DNA of 64,000 bases from Undaria pinnatifida. Taxonomy: Eukaryota > Sar > Phaeophyceae > Laminariales > Alariaceae. Of the stretch, positions 1 to 11,400 are shown in pieces. A program made the translations under genes and the position numbers. Every line of letters starts with the position of its first letter. Within the stretch, counting starts at the first letter, position 1. A model generated the notes under the pieces. That model worked only from the letters and a program-made list of their open reading frames with translations. It made no database searches and had not been told where the DNA came from. The stretch covers positions 5,077,465-5,141,464 of the forward strand of contig JABAKD010000027.1 of assembly GCA_012845835.1 (NCBI GenBank). Direction: 5' to 3'.

Positions 1-534
1 AATTATTCAGCAACGTATCGGTCGAAAATGTTAATTTCGAACGAATGCGAGTTTCTCAATTTGACGGCGCCTAAACCCGTTTCGAGCTGCCCGAAGCCTG
101 GGTTTACGTCCGCCACCGGCTGGGGTGAAGACCGGAAATGACGAATCCACCGACGCACACAAGCTGATACCAGTTCCAAATATCATGCTGCGCGAGTTGC
201 CTTGCCACAGGTGTGCTATCAAAAATAGTATTGATATCAAAAACAATGTTGATGCAGCACATGGAGACAAGACTCGTTTTCTTTTCCTCTCTTCACGCGA
301 GACGCCAACGGACCCTCTCGTCGCTTTTCTTTCTGCCGTTTGTTTCTTCGGCGTTGTTGCGCCAGCCCATCGCAAGGGAAGAGAGCGATATACGCGGGCA
401 CTAGCCATGGTGGGGACAGAAGTGGAGACTTTAACAGCGGGGCGGGGCGCGGTGCAGGTAGTTCTGGTGCCACCACCACCACCACCGCCACAGCTGCAGC
501 GACTCTACCTCTGCAGTCGGACATACTGGAATGC

Positions 535-1533
535 ATGTCACCCGAGATAACTGACGTTGCAAGATCGGCACCTTTAAACGGAGGGGGGTCTTTAAACGGA
601 GGGGGACTAGAAGAGGACCCACCTTCCCAGGGTTTCGATGGCCGAGGGGAGGCGTTGTTGCAGGAGGGCTATGGGTCGTTGCTGGACCGTCCAAGAATGG
701 AGGGGGAACGTATTGAGCACTTTGGGGGCATGTTGCCCGCCTTTGGGGAGTGCGATGTGGTGTTGATACTGGAAGATGGTACCCGCTTGCCGGCTCACTC
801 CTGTCTTTTGACGTCGTTCAGCGGAGCGTTTGGCGATATGTTTCTTCGTCGACGTGGGCACTACGGCCTAAACTCGAACGCCGCAGGGGTTTCGACCATG
901 ATGGCGGTGGCGCCAGGGGAGGGTTCTGCAGCGGGAGACTGCGCGCCAACAGCGGCGGCTGAATCTGCTCGCGAGGAGGAACAACTTTCGCGTGCCCGCG
1001 ACATACAGGCCTTACTCGAGTGGCGTGTTGTATCATCTGATAAGGGGTCGAGTGGAGCCTTAAAACGCCCACAGTCGGCTTCGTCACCGGTAACGGCCGT
1101 GGCGATGGCGGTGGCGGCAGTAGCTTCCCTTAAGCCATGTTCGTCAGCAGAGTATGACAGCCGTCGTCGGCCGCAGCAACCACCGGCCGTCGTAGAGTGG
1201 GGCGTGTCTAGAGGAGAGGTCCTCGTGAGGTTCTGGGGACCTGGTACGATGGCGGCGGTTGTCAGACACGTCTACACCGGTCGGCCGCCAAGCGAGGTGC
1301 ATGCTGACAGCCTGGCGCGGTTGTTGTGCGCGTCGGCTTCGTTGAGGATGCCTCGGTTAATGCGGCAGGTGGAGCATCTGTTGTCGGCTACCCTCGCGCA
1401 GCAAAGGTCGGGTGCTAGGTCTGCTCAGCACGAAGAGGCGGGGAGGCTGCTGAGGGGGGCGAGGGCTCTCGGAGCGGCGGACTTGGAGGACCGGTGCACG
1501 CTGTACTTGCAGGCTAACGGCGTGTTCCCTGCG
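535..1533 (+). CDS. BTB gene, first visible exon (first BTB domain)
   Basis: It ends at GCG|GTGATG, phase 0. It encodes the first BTB domain, whose strands and helices are split by an Ala/Gly-rich insert (about 850-1190), followed by a helical BACK-like stretch containing RLLRGARALGAADLEDRC. The frame continues open 5' of the ATG to about 340, so the left boundary is a minimum. Confidence 0.7.
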
Positions 1534-4500
1534 GTGATGAAGGCGAGGAGGCGTTTTTTTTTTTCTTTATCTCGGAAGCTTTCTGTTATAGAGTACCCCA
1601 GTAACCTGGGAAATTATTTCGTTGGTTGTTTTGGGGAGACGATATGCGGGGGAATAAGCGGGGGGCGTACTCGTTTGTCGCTTGCCGTAGTCCTGTGACC
1701 ATTGACCACGCATTCTTGCAATGCCGGGACGGAGCACGTCGGGTTTGCACCGGCCAGGCAGGCATCGCGTGCACCAAGTGCGAAGCGCCGTGAGGTGTTC
1801 GGCGGTGTGTGGGGGGCCATTCGTGTTGTGTTTTATTATCAATTGTTTGTTTTGGGAAGGGGGGGTAGTATATAGTCCATCGTTTCCGGGATTTAGGCTT
1901 GCGATATGGGCCATGGGCATAGCGGTGATGCCGCTAGCGCGACACGAGCGAGCACGGTGATGATTACGATGTTGATAATGTTCTCACATTAGCTCGTTTC
2001 GTTACATCTAGCCCGTAGTCTAAAAGGTTAGTTGTAAAGGTGTTTTACGACATCATGATGTTCGTGGAGGTGCTTGGAAGCGTGCGTAGTTATACATACG
2101 CATCATTTGTATGAACCTCTTCCCGCCCTCCCACCCTCCGTCCGTCCGTCACACCTCCCGCCGCCTCCAAATCAAACCCAAACTTGGTTGGCCCGCTTTT
2201 GCCAAACGTTAATTATTAGAAGCTCTTCCCCCCGTCCCCCTCCCTTTCCCCACACCTCCCGCTGTTGAGGCGATTTTACAACGCGACTTTTATGAACGTC
2301 CACCCTTCCCCACTTTCCTCACATCCCCGCCGTCTCCTAGTCTGATCCGAACCTTGATGACCTGCTTTTACAGAACAAATTATTTGTTTACGTCCTCCCT
2401 CCCTCCCTCCCTCCCTCTCCCCCCTCCCACGCACACCTCCCAATCAAATCCAACGGCGCTATTGACTCGCTTTTTTTTCGGATGTTACAGCTCCGCCGGG
2501 AACTAGGGATTCCGTCGCTTAACGCGTCGGACGTTGCAAGAGGACTGGCTCGGTTGAACGGCAGCGGTTATCTCGGGTCGGGCCCGGCGCACGCGTGGTC
2601 GTCGTCGGATGCGGCGCCTACCCCCTCTGCTGCTTCTTCTGTGATGGTGGTGGCCACGGCGAAGCGGGCGGTCGACCTGTCCCTCCGCAAGCGGGCCGTC
2701 GACTTCGACCAGCTAGTTCCTCTTTTGCTTGATACGGCCAGGTGAGGCTTGAGAGTACTGCAACGTGGGCTCACCCACAAGAAATATCGTAATTTCGGCA
2801 AATCTCTAAGTGCAACCCTGCTGTTCCCCGAATCCTGAGCAACGCTGAGCATAGGCTATTTGATGTCATGTACCCTAGTAGGGCTTGTTGTAGCGCTCGC
2901 CGCTGAGCGCGATCATTTTTTTGAAATATATAATTGTTAGCGTTCCCCAAGAAGTAGGCGAGCATGGCGTTCTTAATGGGTTGTTCCTTAGTGGTGGACG
3001 TATACCACATACATGCGTGTTCAGCGCGGTTTATTGCGAGGGTCGTACCGCACCGCGGTCTATACGACGGATTTTGCGCCTTTTGCCTGCGGCCTTGAAT
3101 TTGGCGACGATAGTGCGCCATCTATGTTTTACTGGCACGTGCTACGGCAGGAGTGTAGCGGGTTTTTCTGGGGGCGCCTTCTTGAAGAGGTTTATCCCTT
3201 TATAAGAAAATATGTCTTTTTAAGAAAAAATGTACACTTTCACAGTCTGATAAACAAGAAACTAACGGCCTAGGTATATAAAGTCTTTAAGCCATGCAAG
3301 GAATGTATTATTGTAAAACTATCATTCCAAATAGTATTGAGGGGTAGTTCCTCGGATGAGTGAGCTCCTCCCCGTCAGTCAGCTTGTTCTTTTTCACAAA
3401 ATGTGCCACTCTTATCGCACCACGCGTCGTGTGCTTGTTTAGCGCGGTATGAGGGTCGCACCTCTATCTGTGCGACGATTGCGCTTGCAGTCTGAAATCG
3501 ACGGCGAATAGCCCGCAATCTATGCTTCTGCTGTATCCAGTACTTGGTACGGTTGTTGTAGCGCCTGCCGCTGAGCGCGATTTCTTAAACGTAACCTCTT
3601 AGCGCGCTCCAAGAAGTGAGTGAGCGGTACGCAGGAGTAATAATCGATTGCACGCCTTTGTGCCTTCGTGGCGTGCTCTTAATGCGAATCGCTATATTTT
3701 TCCCGGCCCCCAAAATATCAGGACCTCTTTTTTTTCGAGTTGCATGAAAAAGCGTTGGCTGGCCACCAACGCGCAACCTGCCGATGACAGTTACGAGCAC
3801 CATGTTGAGCAGGCAAACTCTTCTCGCTGTGTTCGATTTCGCGCCTTGTGCCTCGGTGGTGTGCTCTGATATTTCGAGGAACCATTTCCTGGTGTCTCAT
3901 TTACACCGCGCGCGATAAAATTGGGAGATCCCTTTGGAGATTTGTGGTTACCACCGCCGACCGCACACCGCCAACGCACATAGTTTGACAAAAAATACAA
4001 CTTTCCTGCCGCACAAGCTTTTAGCGACAGCTACACCAAGAATTGCGCTTTTGTGCTCGTCCAGGTGCTTGTCGACGCTGTTCACTGGACATCCCGAACG
4101 AGCCGTTCTTCTCAAAGCTGCTTTAGCCGAGGCGTGTCCTGGAGGCATTCCGCTAGGGGGGGTCAGGGGTTTTAACAAGGACAAGCGCAGGGTGCCGCCG
4201 TTTTCTAGCAGGCGGCGGCAGCATGGAAGGCGGACCGCGTGCCGAGAGGGGCTCCAGGAATGTCCAGGCGGCTGCGGGAACACAGCAGCTGCTGAGAACA
4301 CGCCCGCGCCCCTCGCGTCTAACTTTTCCGCGTTTTCACATGGCATGGGGTGGCTTTTGAGGACCGGGGCTGTGGCCGATGTTGCGTTGGTTCTTCCCGT
4401 TCGGCCTAGTGAAGGGGTGGAGGAGAGGGGGGGGGAGAGGGAGGAGGAAGAGGAGGAGGAAGAGGAGAAGGTGGATGAGGGGGACGAAGGGGTGGCGGAG

Positions 4501-6442
4501 GGAATGGAAGAGGGGGAGGGGGAGGAGGAACTGGAGGAGGCGGACCGCTACCGTGAAACTTCTATCCAAGAGGCTGCGAGTGTTACAATCGGCTACGGCA
4601 GGGACGGTCGCGTGGGTACACACGATTCGGGTGCTCCACCGCGTGCTGTTGGCAGCGGGATCGAGCGTGATCGGCAACTTCCCGAGGAAGACATGCTAGG
4701 TTGTGGAGACGGAAGGGGGAGGAGAGCTGCTGTTTCAAAAGCAAAAAGGAGGAAAAGGACAATGGAGCCGGCGCGTTTCCTGGCCCACTCGTTGGTGCTC
4801 GGAGCCAGATCGGAGAAATTCGCGGCTATGCTTAGGTTCGTGCGGATGCAGGACGGTGGGGGCGTAGACGATGCTGCGAAGGGCAGCGGGCAGAGTGGTT
4901 CCGGCGAAGGCTTTGGCGGCAATAGCGATAGTGATGGCGTTTTCGACCATTCGAGGTGCGTCGGGGCGTGCGGTGTTCATGGCGCTGGCAGTAACGGAGG
5001 CGGCGGCGGTGTTGGTGTTGGTGGTGCTGGGAGTGACGGTGGTGATGGTAGGGATGCCGGCGGTGGTGCTGGCGATGGTAAGAATGCTGTGGCTGTATTG
5101 GAGACGGCGGAAACGAGCGACCGAACCATACCGGAGGCGGGCACTACGAACGTTGGTCGCCTTTCCTCTTCGGACGGGACGGAACACCAAGAAGCTGCTG
5201 CCGATCCGAAGCTAGATCGATTCGCAAGGCTCAATGAGAACGGAAATAGTGCTGGGGTAGACCCGGCGCACAGCCGGCAACCTCCACGCGGGGTATGCGC
5301 TTGTCGCCACCGCCGCCGCCGTACACGACGGGACATGCCTCCAAGAGAGCTGGAACTGCACTCGCCACTTCTTTCTCGTCGCTCGCTCGGTCTCTTTCTG
5401 GAGTTTTTGTACACTGGCGTTTTGGACCCGGGGCTGTCGGCTGGAGAATTGTCGGAGCTTGCGCTTATCGCGGACGAGTACCTTGTGCCCGACTTGACGC
5501 GACAAGTGGAGACACTGCTGGTGGAGCGTCTGGTGAGGGTTTCTTTCTCCTTTCTTTTTGAGGGGGGAGGGGGGAGTAGGGCAGCAGACGCATGCCACGG
5601 TAGGGGTGCTCCTGAATTTTCTGAGAATCTTCGCTTGAGGAGCTCTTTACAAAAAAAACATAGTTCGCGGATTTTTTTATTTTTTTTCTGCCCGATAATC
5701 AATCCCACGGCCTAGGTATACATCCAATATGATTGTAAAGACACAATTGTCCGAACGATTCTGGCTAGCTTTTCCCTTTCTTCTATGCGAGTTGATAGGG
5801 GGGGGGGGAGTTCTTGAATACTACGTGAAGAAAAAGCCATCAACCGCAGCACAAACAACCCGGCAGGTAGCACCGACCAGCCCAAACGAGTTTGTAGTTT
5901 AGTCTATATTGTTCGTCTCGGATTCGGAAACTATTTTTCACTGTGCTTCACACGCGACGGAGCTGTTCTACCTCGAACGGTACCTCCTTCTGCGTCCGGT
6001 CTCTGTACGCGCTCCCTATTTTGTTGGCCGACCCCATGCCTTCAAAACGAACTAATCCCCCAATGTCTTATCTTCCCTCCACGACCGACGCCTTTTTTTT
6101 ACGTTCCCGTTTTTCATACCCAAAAAGGCAACACGGAGCGCTGACGGTGACTCCACCTGTTCCTCCTCAGCAACGGGCGAACAGGCTTCCGGCGTACTGT
6201 CGAACGTTGCCGGGAGGGAAGCGGAAGACACCGCGTCAATACCTCTCGAGGTCTTGCAGCTGGGCGCGTCGCTGGGGTTGCCTATTTTGTCGGCGGCGGC
6301 GGCGCGTGCCGTGCTGCTTCAGCTGGAAAGTGTGTCCCGGTCGGAGGCGTTCGAAGCATCGGGGATGACCACGCGAGAGCTTGTGGTAGCTGCTCTTGAG
6401 GCTGCTACTTCGGGGTCAGGCTCATTCTTAGTAGATAGGTAG
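535..6442 (+). CDS. Double BTB/POZ-domain protein, 4 exons (gene-level entry)
   Basis: Model: 535-1533, 2491-2741, 4065-5532, 6185-6442, with phases 0, 2 and 0 compatible at each GT-AG junction. It predicts about 991 residues. Two BTB/POZ folds are visible. The first has CDVVLILEDGTRLPAHSCLL (751-810) and, after a long insert, a helix block beginning VRHVYTGRPP (1261 on). The second has FLAHSLVLGARS, then FLEFLYTGVLDPG (5395 on) and ALIADEYLVPDLTRQVETLL. BTB domains mediate dimerisation and often recruit cullin-3. No Kelch, MATH, ankyrin or zinc-finger partner is visible, so the target is unknown. Each fold is interrupted by low-complexity sequence, including a Glu-rich run near 4410-4550 and a Gly/Val run near 4980-5075. 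The start is uncertain: 535 is the first in-frame ATG, but the frame is open upstream, so an earlier exon may exist. The stop TAG overlaps an AG|GTAGAT donor-like string, so a further 3' exon cannot be excluded. Confidence 0.72.
2491..2741 (+). CDS. BTB gene, exon 2
   Basis: Acceptor ATGTTACAG|CTCCGC follows a T-rich tract; donor CCAG|GTGAGG is strong. It enters in phase 0 and leaves in phase 2. It encodes a helical link (LRRELGIPSLNASDVARG) and a basic segment (LSLRKRAVDFDQLVPLLLD) between the two BTB domains. Confidence 0.7.
2742..4064. repeat. BTB intron 2 with duplicated blocks
   Basis: This 1.3 kb intron contains two diverged copies of each of two segments. One (2868-2965 and 3530-3630) shares a core like GCCGCTGAGCGCGAT. 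The other (3012-3145 and 3427-3538) shares TTTAGCGCGGT-like and 'CAATCTATG' motifs. Their order is reversed between the halves (a-b then b-a), but the orientation is the same. No coding frame runs through the blocks. Confidence 0.5.
4065..5532 (+). CDS. BTB gene, exon 3 (second BTB domain with low-complexity inserts)
   Basis: Acceptor CTCGTCCAG|G gives the one-base start that matches exon 2; donor CTG|GTGAGG leaves in phase 0. The exon carries the second BTB domain in three pieces: WLLRTGAVADVALVLP near 4350, ARFLAHSLVLGARSEKFAAM near 4770, and the C-terminal helices near 5395-5530. Between them lie a polyglutamate block and a Gly/Val/Ser block of strongly biased codon content. An acceptor at 4041 is also in phase and would add eight residues. 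Confidence 0.72.
5590..5735. repeat. Partial element of the ACGCGTGCTACG family in BTB intron 3
   Basis: The block opens with CCACGGTAGGGGTGCTCC, passes CTTGAGGAGCTC, and reaches CCCACGGCCTAGGTATA. The same internal landmarks occur in the inverted-repeat elements at 51.2, 53.1 and 56.1 kb. The right terminal repeat is not evident here. Confidence 0.5.
6185..6442 (+). CDS. BTB gene, last exon
   Basis: It starts after CGAACAG (6184), which restores phase 0 from exon 3. The stronger-looking CTCCTCAG at 6170 would shift the frame. It encodes helices (LEVLQLGASLGLPIL, RAVLLQLESVSRSEAFEASG) of the kind that follow BTB domains, and ends at TAG 6440-6442. Confidence 0.6.
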   Translation, partial: ASGVLSNVAGREAEDTASIPLEVLQLGASLGLPILSAAAARAVLLQLESVSRSEAFEASGMTTRELVVAALEAATSGSGSFLVDR

Positions 6443-7458
6443 ATACCTGGTGCTTGCAGAGGGGTAGCAACACTTCAGTGATCTGAAATGCTTCCTTCCG
6501 TGAGTATTGGCCCTTTACAGGGTATATACGAGAGACGGTGGGGATGGGGCAGGGGAACAAATGTGGCGGATGACCGAGCGAGAACATGTAGTGGCTGATG
6601 TGGAGGCCGCGACTTCTTGATTAAGCTTTTTGTAAAACTGATGTGGTCCCTCTGTGGCACTGGTTGAGTTCGTAGTGCCGGTTGCCTGCTATAGCGCCCG
6701 TGAAATCGCTTGGCGCAGATGGGAACAGTCAGTAGTGGTGTTATGCGGAGTTGCTCCGATTGCCGCCGTGTCGCCGGTATTTCAGGCTGGCATATACTGG
6801 CGCAACAGAGGGGCCACCACTGCTTTAGCGACTTTCGGGGGAGGCTGCGACACTGGTGTTCTGGAGTACTTATTTTTTTCTTGAGTGCTTTCCCTTAGTT
6901 TGCGTTCCTTCAGAGGGCGGCGGGGGTGGGCCGAGGGGGAGAGACGCAGACATTTTCTCGTTGCTTTTGGTGTTGGCTACTTGTCTTCGCACCAAGGGAA
7001 CAAAAATTCCCGTTGGTGAGGGAGACGATATCTGTCGCTTGTGCATCGTAGGGGGGTGTTGGTGGTTAGGACATGCAACAGCTTGACACAGGGCCAGCAT
7101 AGATATGTTTTGGCGGGCAATGGTTCATACCTTTATTGCGGGGGAACATATAAATCAGGACTAAATATGGTTTCAAAAACAGGAATACACCACTATAGGT
7201 TTTTGTGTATGTCATGGGTTCTGTGTACTGTGGTCCTCCGTAGTGAACGCTTGATAAAGAACGCAACCGTCGATTTTTGGTTGCTGCACATGGGTCCCAA
7301 AACGATTATCAACAGCAGGGCGTTGTAGGGTTGATCCGGTTGAAACGGGGTGCTCAATAGACCACACCTCCATTTTCATTGGTCGACACATCTACCCTCA
7401 TCCCGCCCGGATGGGATCCTGTTTGGCACCCTGTTCCCACTTAGTAGGCTCACAACTA

Positions 7459-7490
7459 AAGGGTTAGGGTTAGGGCTAGGGTTAGTGGAA
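7459..7490 (+). repeat. Short interstitial telomere-like run
   Basis: GGGTTAGGGTTAGGGCTAG and flanking bases are degenerate TTAGGG-type units. Similar short runs occur near 18000-18030 (complement), 33920-33970 and 54650-54730. None is long or at an edge, so they are interstitial. Confidence 0.55.
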
Positions 7491-7703
7491 TAGCGTATGG
7501 GCTGCTGTTAAGAGCTGCTGTTCATGGACTCTAATTTGTTTCTCTCCGTGGGAAGCCGGCTTCCATCAGCAAGCCCCATAAAAATATAATACCACCTTGA
7601 ACAATAGATTGCGGCAACGGAGCTGTCGCCGCATAGTTTACATGCATCTGGGGTGACAGCCGAGGAGAGACGCTCGTCGCTAAATTCTACTGCAAAAAGT
7701 TAT

Positions 7704-7757
7704 CCTACGCCAATTCCAAGCAGTATGTCTCCTACGCCAATTCCAAGCAGTATGTCT
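7704..7757 (+). repeat. 27-bp perfect tandem duplication
   Basis: CCTACGCCAATTCCAAGCAG followed by TATGTCT occurs twice back to back (7704-7730, 7731-7757) with no mismatch, implying a recent duplication in the spacer. Confidence 0.9.
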
Positions 7758-8185
7758 CCATACACGTGGGTGCACTTCTGAAGGAGCTACTTACGTCATC
7801 ACCGGGATGCCGCCCCTGCCAACCTTCCCACTCGGACCCACCGAAGCGCAATCTAAACCTTCAACGCGACAGCCAGACCGCCGACCATCCCAGTCCCGCT
7901 TGGCACCTCGATATCACCCAGACCTTCTCTCACCTAGATATGATCCCTCCCAGGCCCGACCCCTCCCACTCCTGTTCCCACTGAGACCTGATTACTCCAA
8001 GCTGACCCCACGTAAGGTACAACTGCGCATCGGGAGGGCCTACCAAGGGTCCGCGCCCCGCGAGCGGACAGTCCTCTCGACAAAATCGATCATCGGCCGC
8101 GGCCACGAAAACAAATGAACAAAGCATGAGGGCTACTACCGTCCGTAGGTGCCTTGTCGGGGGCACGTCGCGCCGGGGACCGGGT

Positions 8186-8270
8186 GTGTGATGGTAGCGA
8201 TGTACACCCACACGGAGAGCAGTTATCACCGGGGTGTGATGGTAGCGATGTACACCCATACGGAGAGCAC
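8186..8270. repeat. 48-bp tandem duplication of the coding 3' end
   Basis: A 37-base match, GTGTGATGGTAGCGATGTAC and what follows, occurs at 8234-8270 (coding the tail LSVWVYIATIT) and again at 8186-8222, just downstream of the stop, with one mismatch. The outer copy would be 3' UTR. Confidence 0.85.
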
Positions 8271-8404
8271 GTTGTGGGGGTAGGCAAACGCCTGCACCGC
8301 AAGGGCAAACTGCACCTCCGGGTGCCTGGCCTCGTGGATGCCCGTAGCCTTCACCATCTGCACCACGCGGTCTACGTCTGTGAAGCCGGAGTGCAGCGGG
8401 AAAC
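8226..8404 (-). CDS. CC2D2A: CC2D2A last exon (C-terminal tail)
   Basis: Acceptor GTTGGCCAG|GT gives a two-base start completing Gly from the previous exon. It encodes FPLHSGFTDVDRVVQMVKAT then GIHEARHPEVQFALAVQ and AYPHNVLSVWVYIATITP. This is the most conserved end of the family, which makes the gene call secure. Stop TGA is at 8228-8226. The last 16 codons are duplicated downstream (8186-8222). Confidence 0.9.
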
Positions 8405-11400
8405 CTGGCCAACAACAGCGAAGGCATAGGCGGCAGCGTGAGCAATTATTTTCCACCTTCGAAGGAACCAAAAAGCAAAATTAAGCAAGGTTTTGGGCTT
8501 AGAGTGGGTCATTATGCACGGCACACTATCGGAAGGACGCATGCTACAGCACGGTAGAGGTGAAGCAAATTATTTCTGGGCCTTCTTCCTCATTGATTGA
8601 AGGAGCTCGATACCTTCGCTTAGGCAAACATTGATTTAGAGAAAAAATGAAACTGTAACTACCCGATGAACCGCAACCACCCGATGGCCTAACTAAGCAA
8701 CGAAAAATATATCGAAACATGAAAAAAAAACGTCAGCTGTGGGTTCGATCAATTCAAGGGTCGACACTCATCTTTGCAAGCTGCGCGATACACCGGTCGC
8801 GCGTTTTTACTATTTGAAGACACATGAATTCCCTGGATTTTGTTATTGCCGCCGACGTGCGCTAGGATAGGGATACAGTGTACCGTCACCGCACTTGCTA
8901 TGTTCTGTCCGAGTAGACTAGGCACTCAAGGAATGAACAGAGAGACAACGTTCGCGAGATGTCGGGGTCTTCACCGATCACCAATGTGAGAGATGGCCGT
9001 ATTGCGTAGCAATGTATGCCTCAAATAGATTTTCACGCTCCTTCTTACTATTAATACGTACGTGGCTCTGGGTGTAAGTTTTTCCAAGAATGGAAGGTTC
9101 GTTGTCTGAACGAAGACGGATAGGTTACCCCGATCCCCCCCGTATCCGGGACGACATCGTTTACTCCTGCACGTCAAGTTATTTGCGTAAAAAGCAAGTA
9201 CAACGGGGTCTTACGTATCATCAGTTCGATGAGCTTCCACTACTTCCATGGAGGCTTCCATTACTTCCACGGAAGCTTCCAGTACTTCCATCGAGTATTA
9301 CACTACTCCCATAGAAGCTTCCATATACTCCCATGGAAGTTCCCACCGACTCCCACGAAAAATACAGTATCTGGTACTGCGCAAGACCCGAGCTACAGCG
9401 TTTGTAAGAGATACATCGCACCATGACCACTGAGCTATGAAGTTAGCGCAGACGGCATAACTTGGTGGTTGCGGGGTAGTTTCAATAAAAGCGTTGTCCA
9501 TAGAGCTGACTGCAGAGCTCAGGGGTGATCGTACATCTCTCATAAAACACAACCCATAGAGCTGGCTGCACAGCTCAGGGGTAATGGCCTGTACCTCTAA
9601 AAATAAGCGCAATCCATAGAGCTGACTCACCGACGATATCCCTGCTTCGCATGGCGATCTCCAGGCGCCGCTTGTGCTCCTCCTTTCCCATCTTCGCGCC
9701 ACCCTTCCATGCAAAACGAAATGACGGGGGTCGCATCAAGCGCGGCACGAGAGTAAGGGTCGTTCCTACTAATAACGAACAAAGAAAAGGTCGTGAATCG
9801 CGACGAAAAGCATACGTACGTTTTGAGGTCCATTCCTATCGAAGGAAGGAAAAATCGTGAATTGAGACCAAACCAAAAAAACGTGTTATTTTCTCGAATC
9901 GTGATGATGTTTTGGTCGCCAATCGTCCGTTCCCATTTGAACAGTTTTGAACTTTTCCATATTTTTTAATAGCTTTAGTTGATTTCACGATCACGATACT
10001 TCTTGACGTAACAGAACAAGGATTTTCTATTTTTTTGTGTTGAGCACGTGACATAACTCCAACGTGAAAAATGTCGAAGAGTCATGATTATGTTTTGTGT
10101 TCGTCAGGCTCCCTAAGAGACGCTCGCTCGCAATTAAACTGCATACCCGAACGTGGTTACGTTGCAAGGCGTCATCCGGCTACTGTAACAGCGTACACTA
10201 CGGGTCTACCAGCAAGGATAACCTAACCTGAGCAAGGCTTGAACTGAAACCTTGCGATGACCCCAATCTTGAGCAACCTTGAGCATAGACTACTGTATAC
10301 CAGCTATGGGGTTTACGGTGACGTTCGACGCTGGCCTACAATCCGCTAAACAGACCCGTGGGCTACTGTGGGTACACAAAAATAACGCCCGAAACAACAA
10401 TGGGAAACTGTACATGGCAACGAGTTTGAGGTTAAGGAGCCCTGTCGTTCAAAAAACACTTTAGTCGCCGCCTAAAAAACGGTGCTACCTCTACAATCGT
10501 AGCACGCGATCGGACCATTCCTAAATACTTTGGCCGAATTACTGCTAACGCATATCGTCATATCGTAGCACACGTCCCTGCCGCAGTATAGCATTGGGCA
10601 GGTCCTCAGTGGCGAGGAGCAGAAAAAGAATGTGTCATGCATGAATGAAATGAGCAACGTATCCCTGTCGCAGCACCATCCTCGGACTACGGCTGTGCAA
10701 TGGAAGGAGCAGTTCGCCCCCCCCCTTCCCTGCCATTGCACGCGCCAAACACAGACGGTATCCCAACGCTAATCTGACCACCAGAAAAGAGGGGACGCCA
10801 GCAGGGCGTCCCCTTTTCGGGAAAGCCTCCTGATGCTACTTGGAGATTTGTGCGGAGGGAGCTAGCTCACTCCGAAAGGCCTCATTGATCCCAACCTATG
10901 CACGAATTAAGCTACGTCGCAAAGTTAAAACGGTGTTATTAGCTGTAGTTCCTCGCTCGAGGAACCCCGTCAATCACACCACATTGTATAGCGCACTTCG
11001 ATGCGAGTCGACGAGGGAATATTGGAGTGAAGTATTTCTCGCGACACAAAATGAAGGCACGTAGTGCGGTAGCGAGGAGGAGGGAGAAGAGCCGTGCGTA
11101 GTGCCCCCGGGTCTGAGTTACGTCTAGGAAGGGAGATGAATAAAAAAAAAGGCGCCGAGAATTGCTGGTACCGCTATCGACTGATTCTACGATAGCCCCC
11201 CCCCCGAAAAACTAGTGATTTTCTTTCACGAACGTTTCATGGATGCTCGACACGAGGAGGAATGCCATAAAGAAATCAACTTCACGTATTTTCTTGGCTG
11301 CAACGGGCTATCGAACGATGACTTCGGAGTGGCGAGGGGCACCGTATTTAAGGAGATACAGCCGGTAGCTGGTTTCAAACGGGCGAGTTCGTTCAAGAAA

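Larger units (their letters stand above)
6443..8225. other. Spacer between convergent genes
   Basis: No gene is visible between the stop codons of the two convergent genes. The spacer must hold both 3' UTRs and poly(A) sites, which I cannot place. It contains a short TTAGGG-like run (about 7459-7490), a 27-bp perfect tandem duplication (7704-7757) and a pyrimidine-rich stretch (7800-7990). Confidence 0.6.

Noticed and set aside
4336-5708. Several - strand ORFs opposite BTB exon 3
   Set aside because: They are antisense shadows of GC-rich, low-complexity coding sequence with no domain of their own.
7459-7490. Chromosome end
   Set aside because: Only a few degenerate TTAGGG units, with genes on both sides; similar short runs occur in three introns.
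7930-8445. 171-codon - strand ORF covering the last exon
   Set aside because: It is shifted relative to the conserved frame; its repeated GVHRYHHTP reflects the 48-bp duplication.
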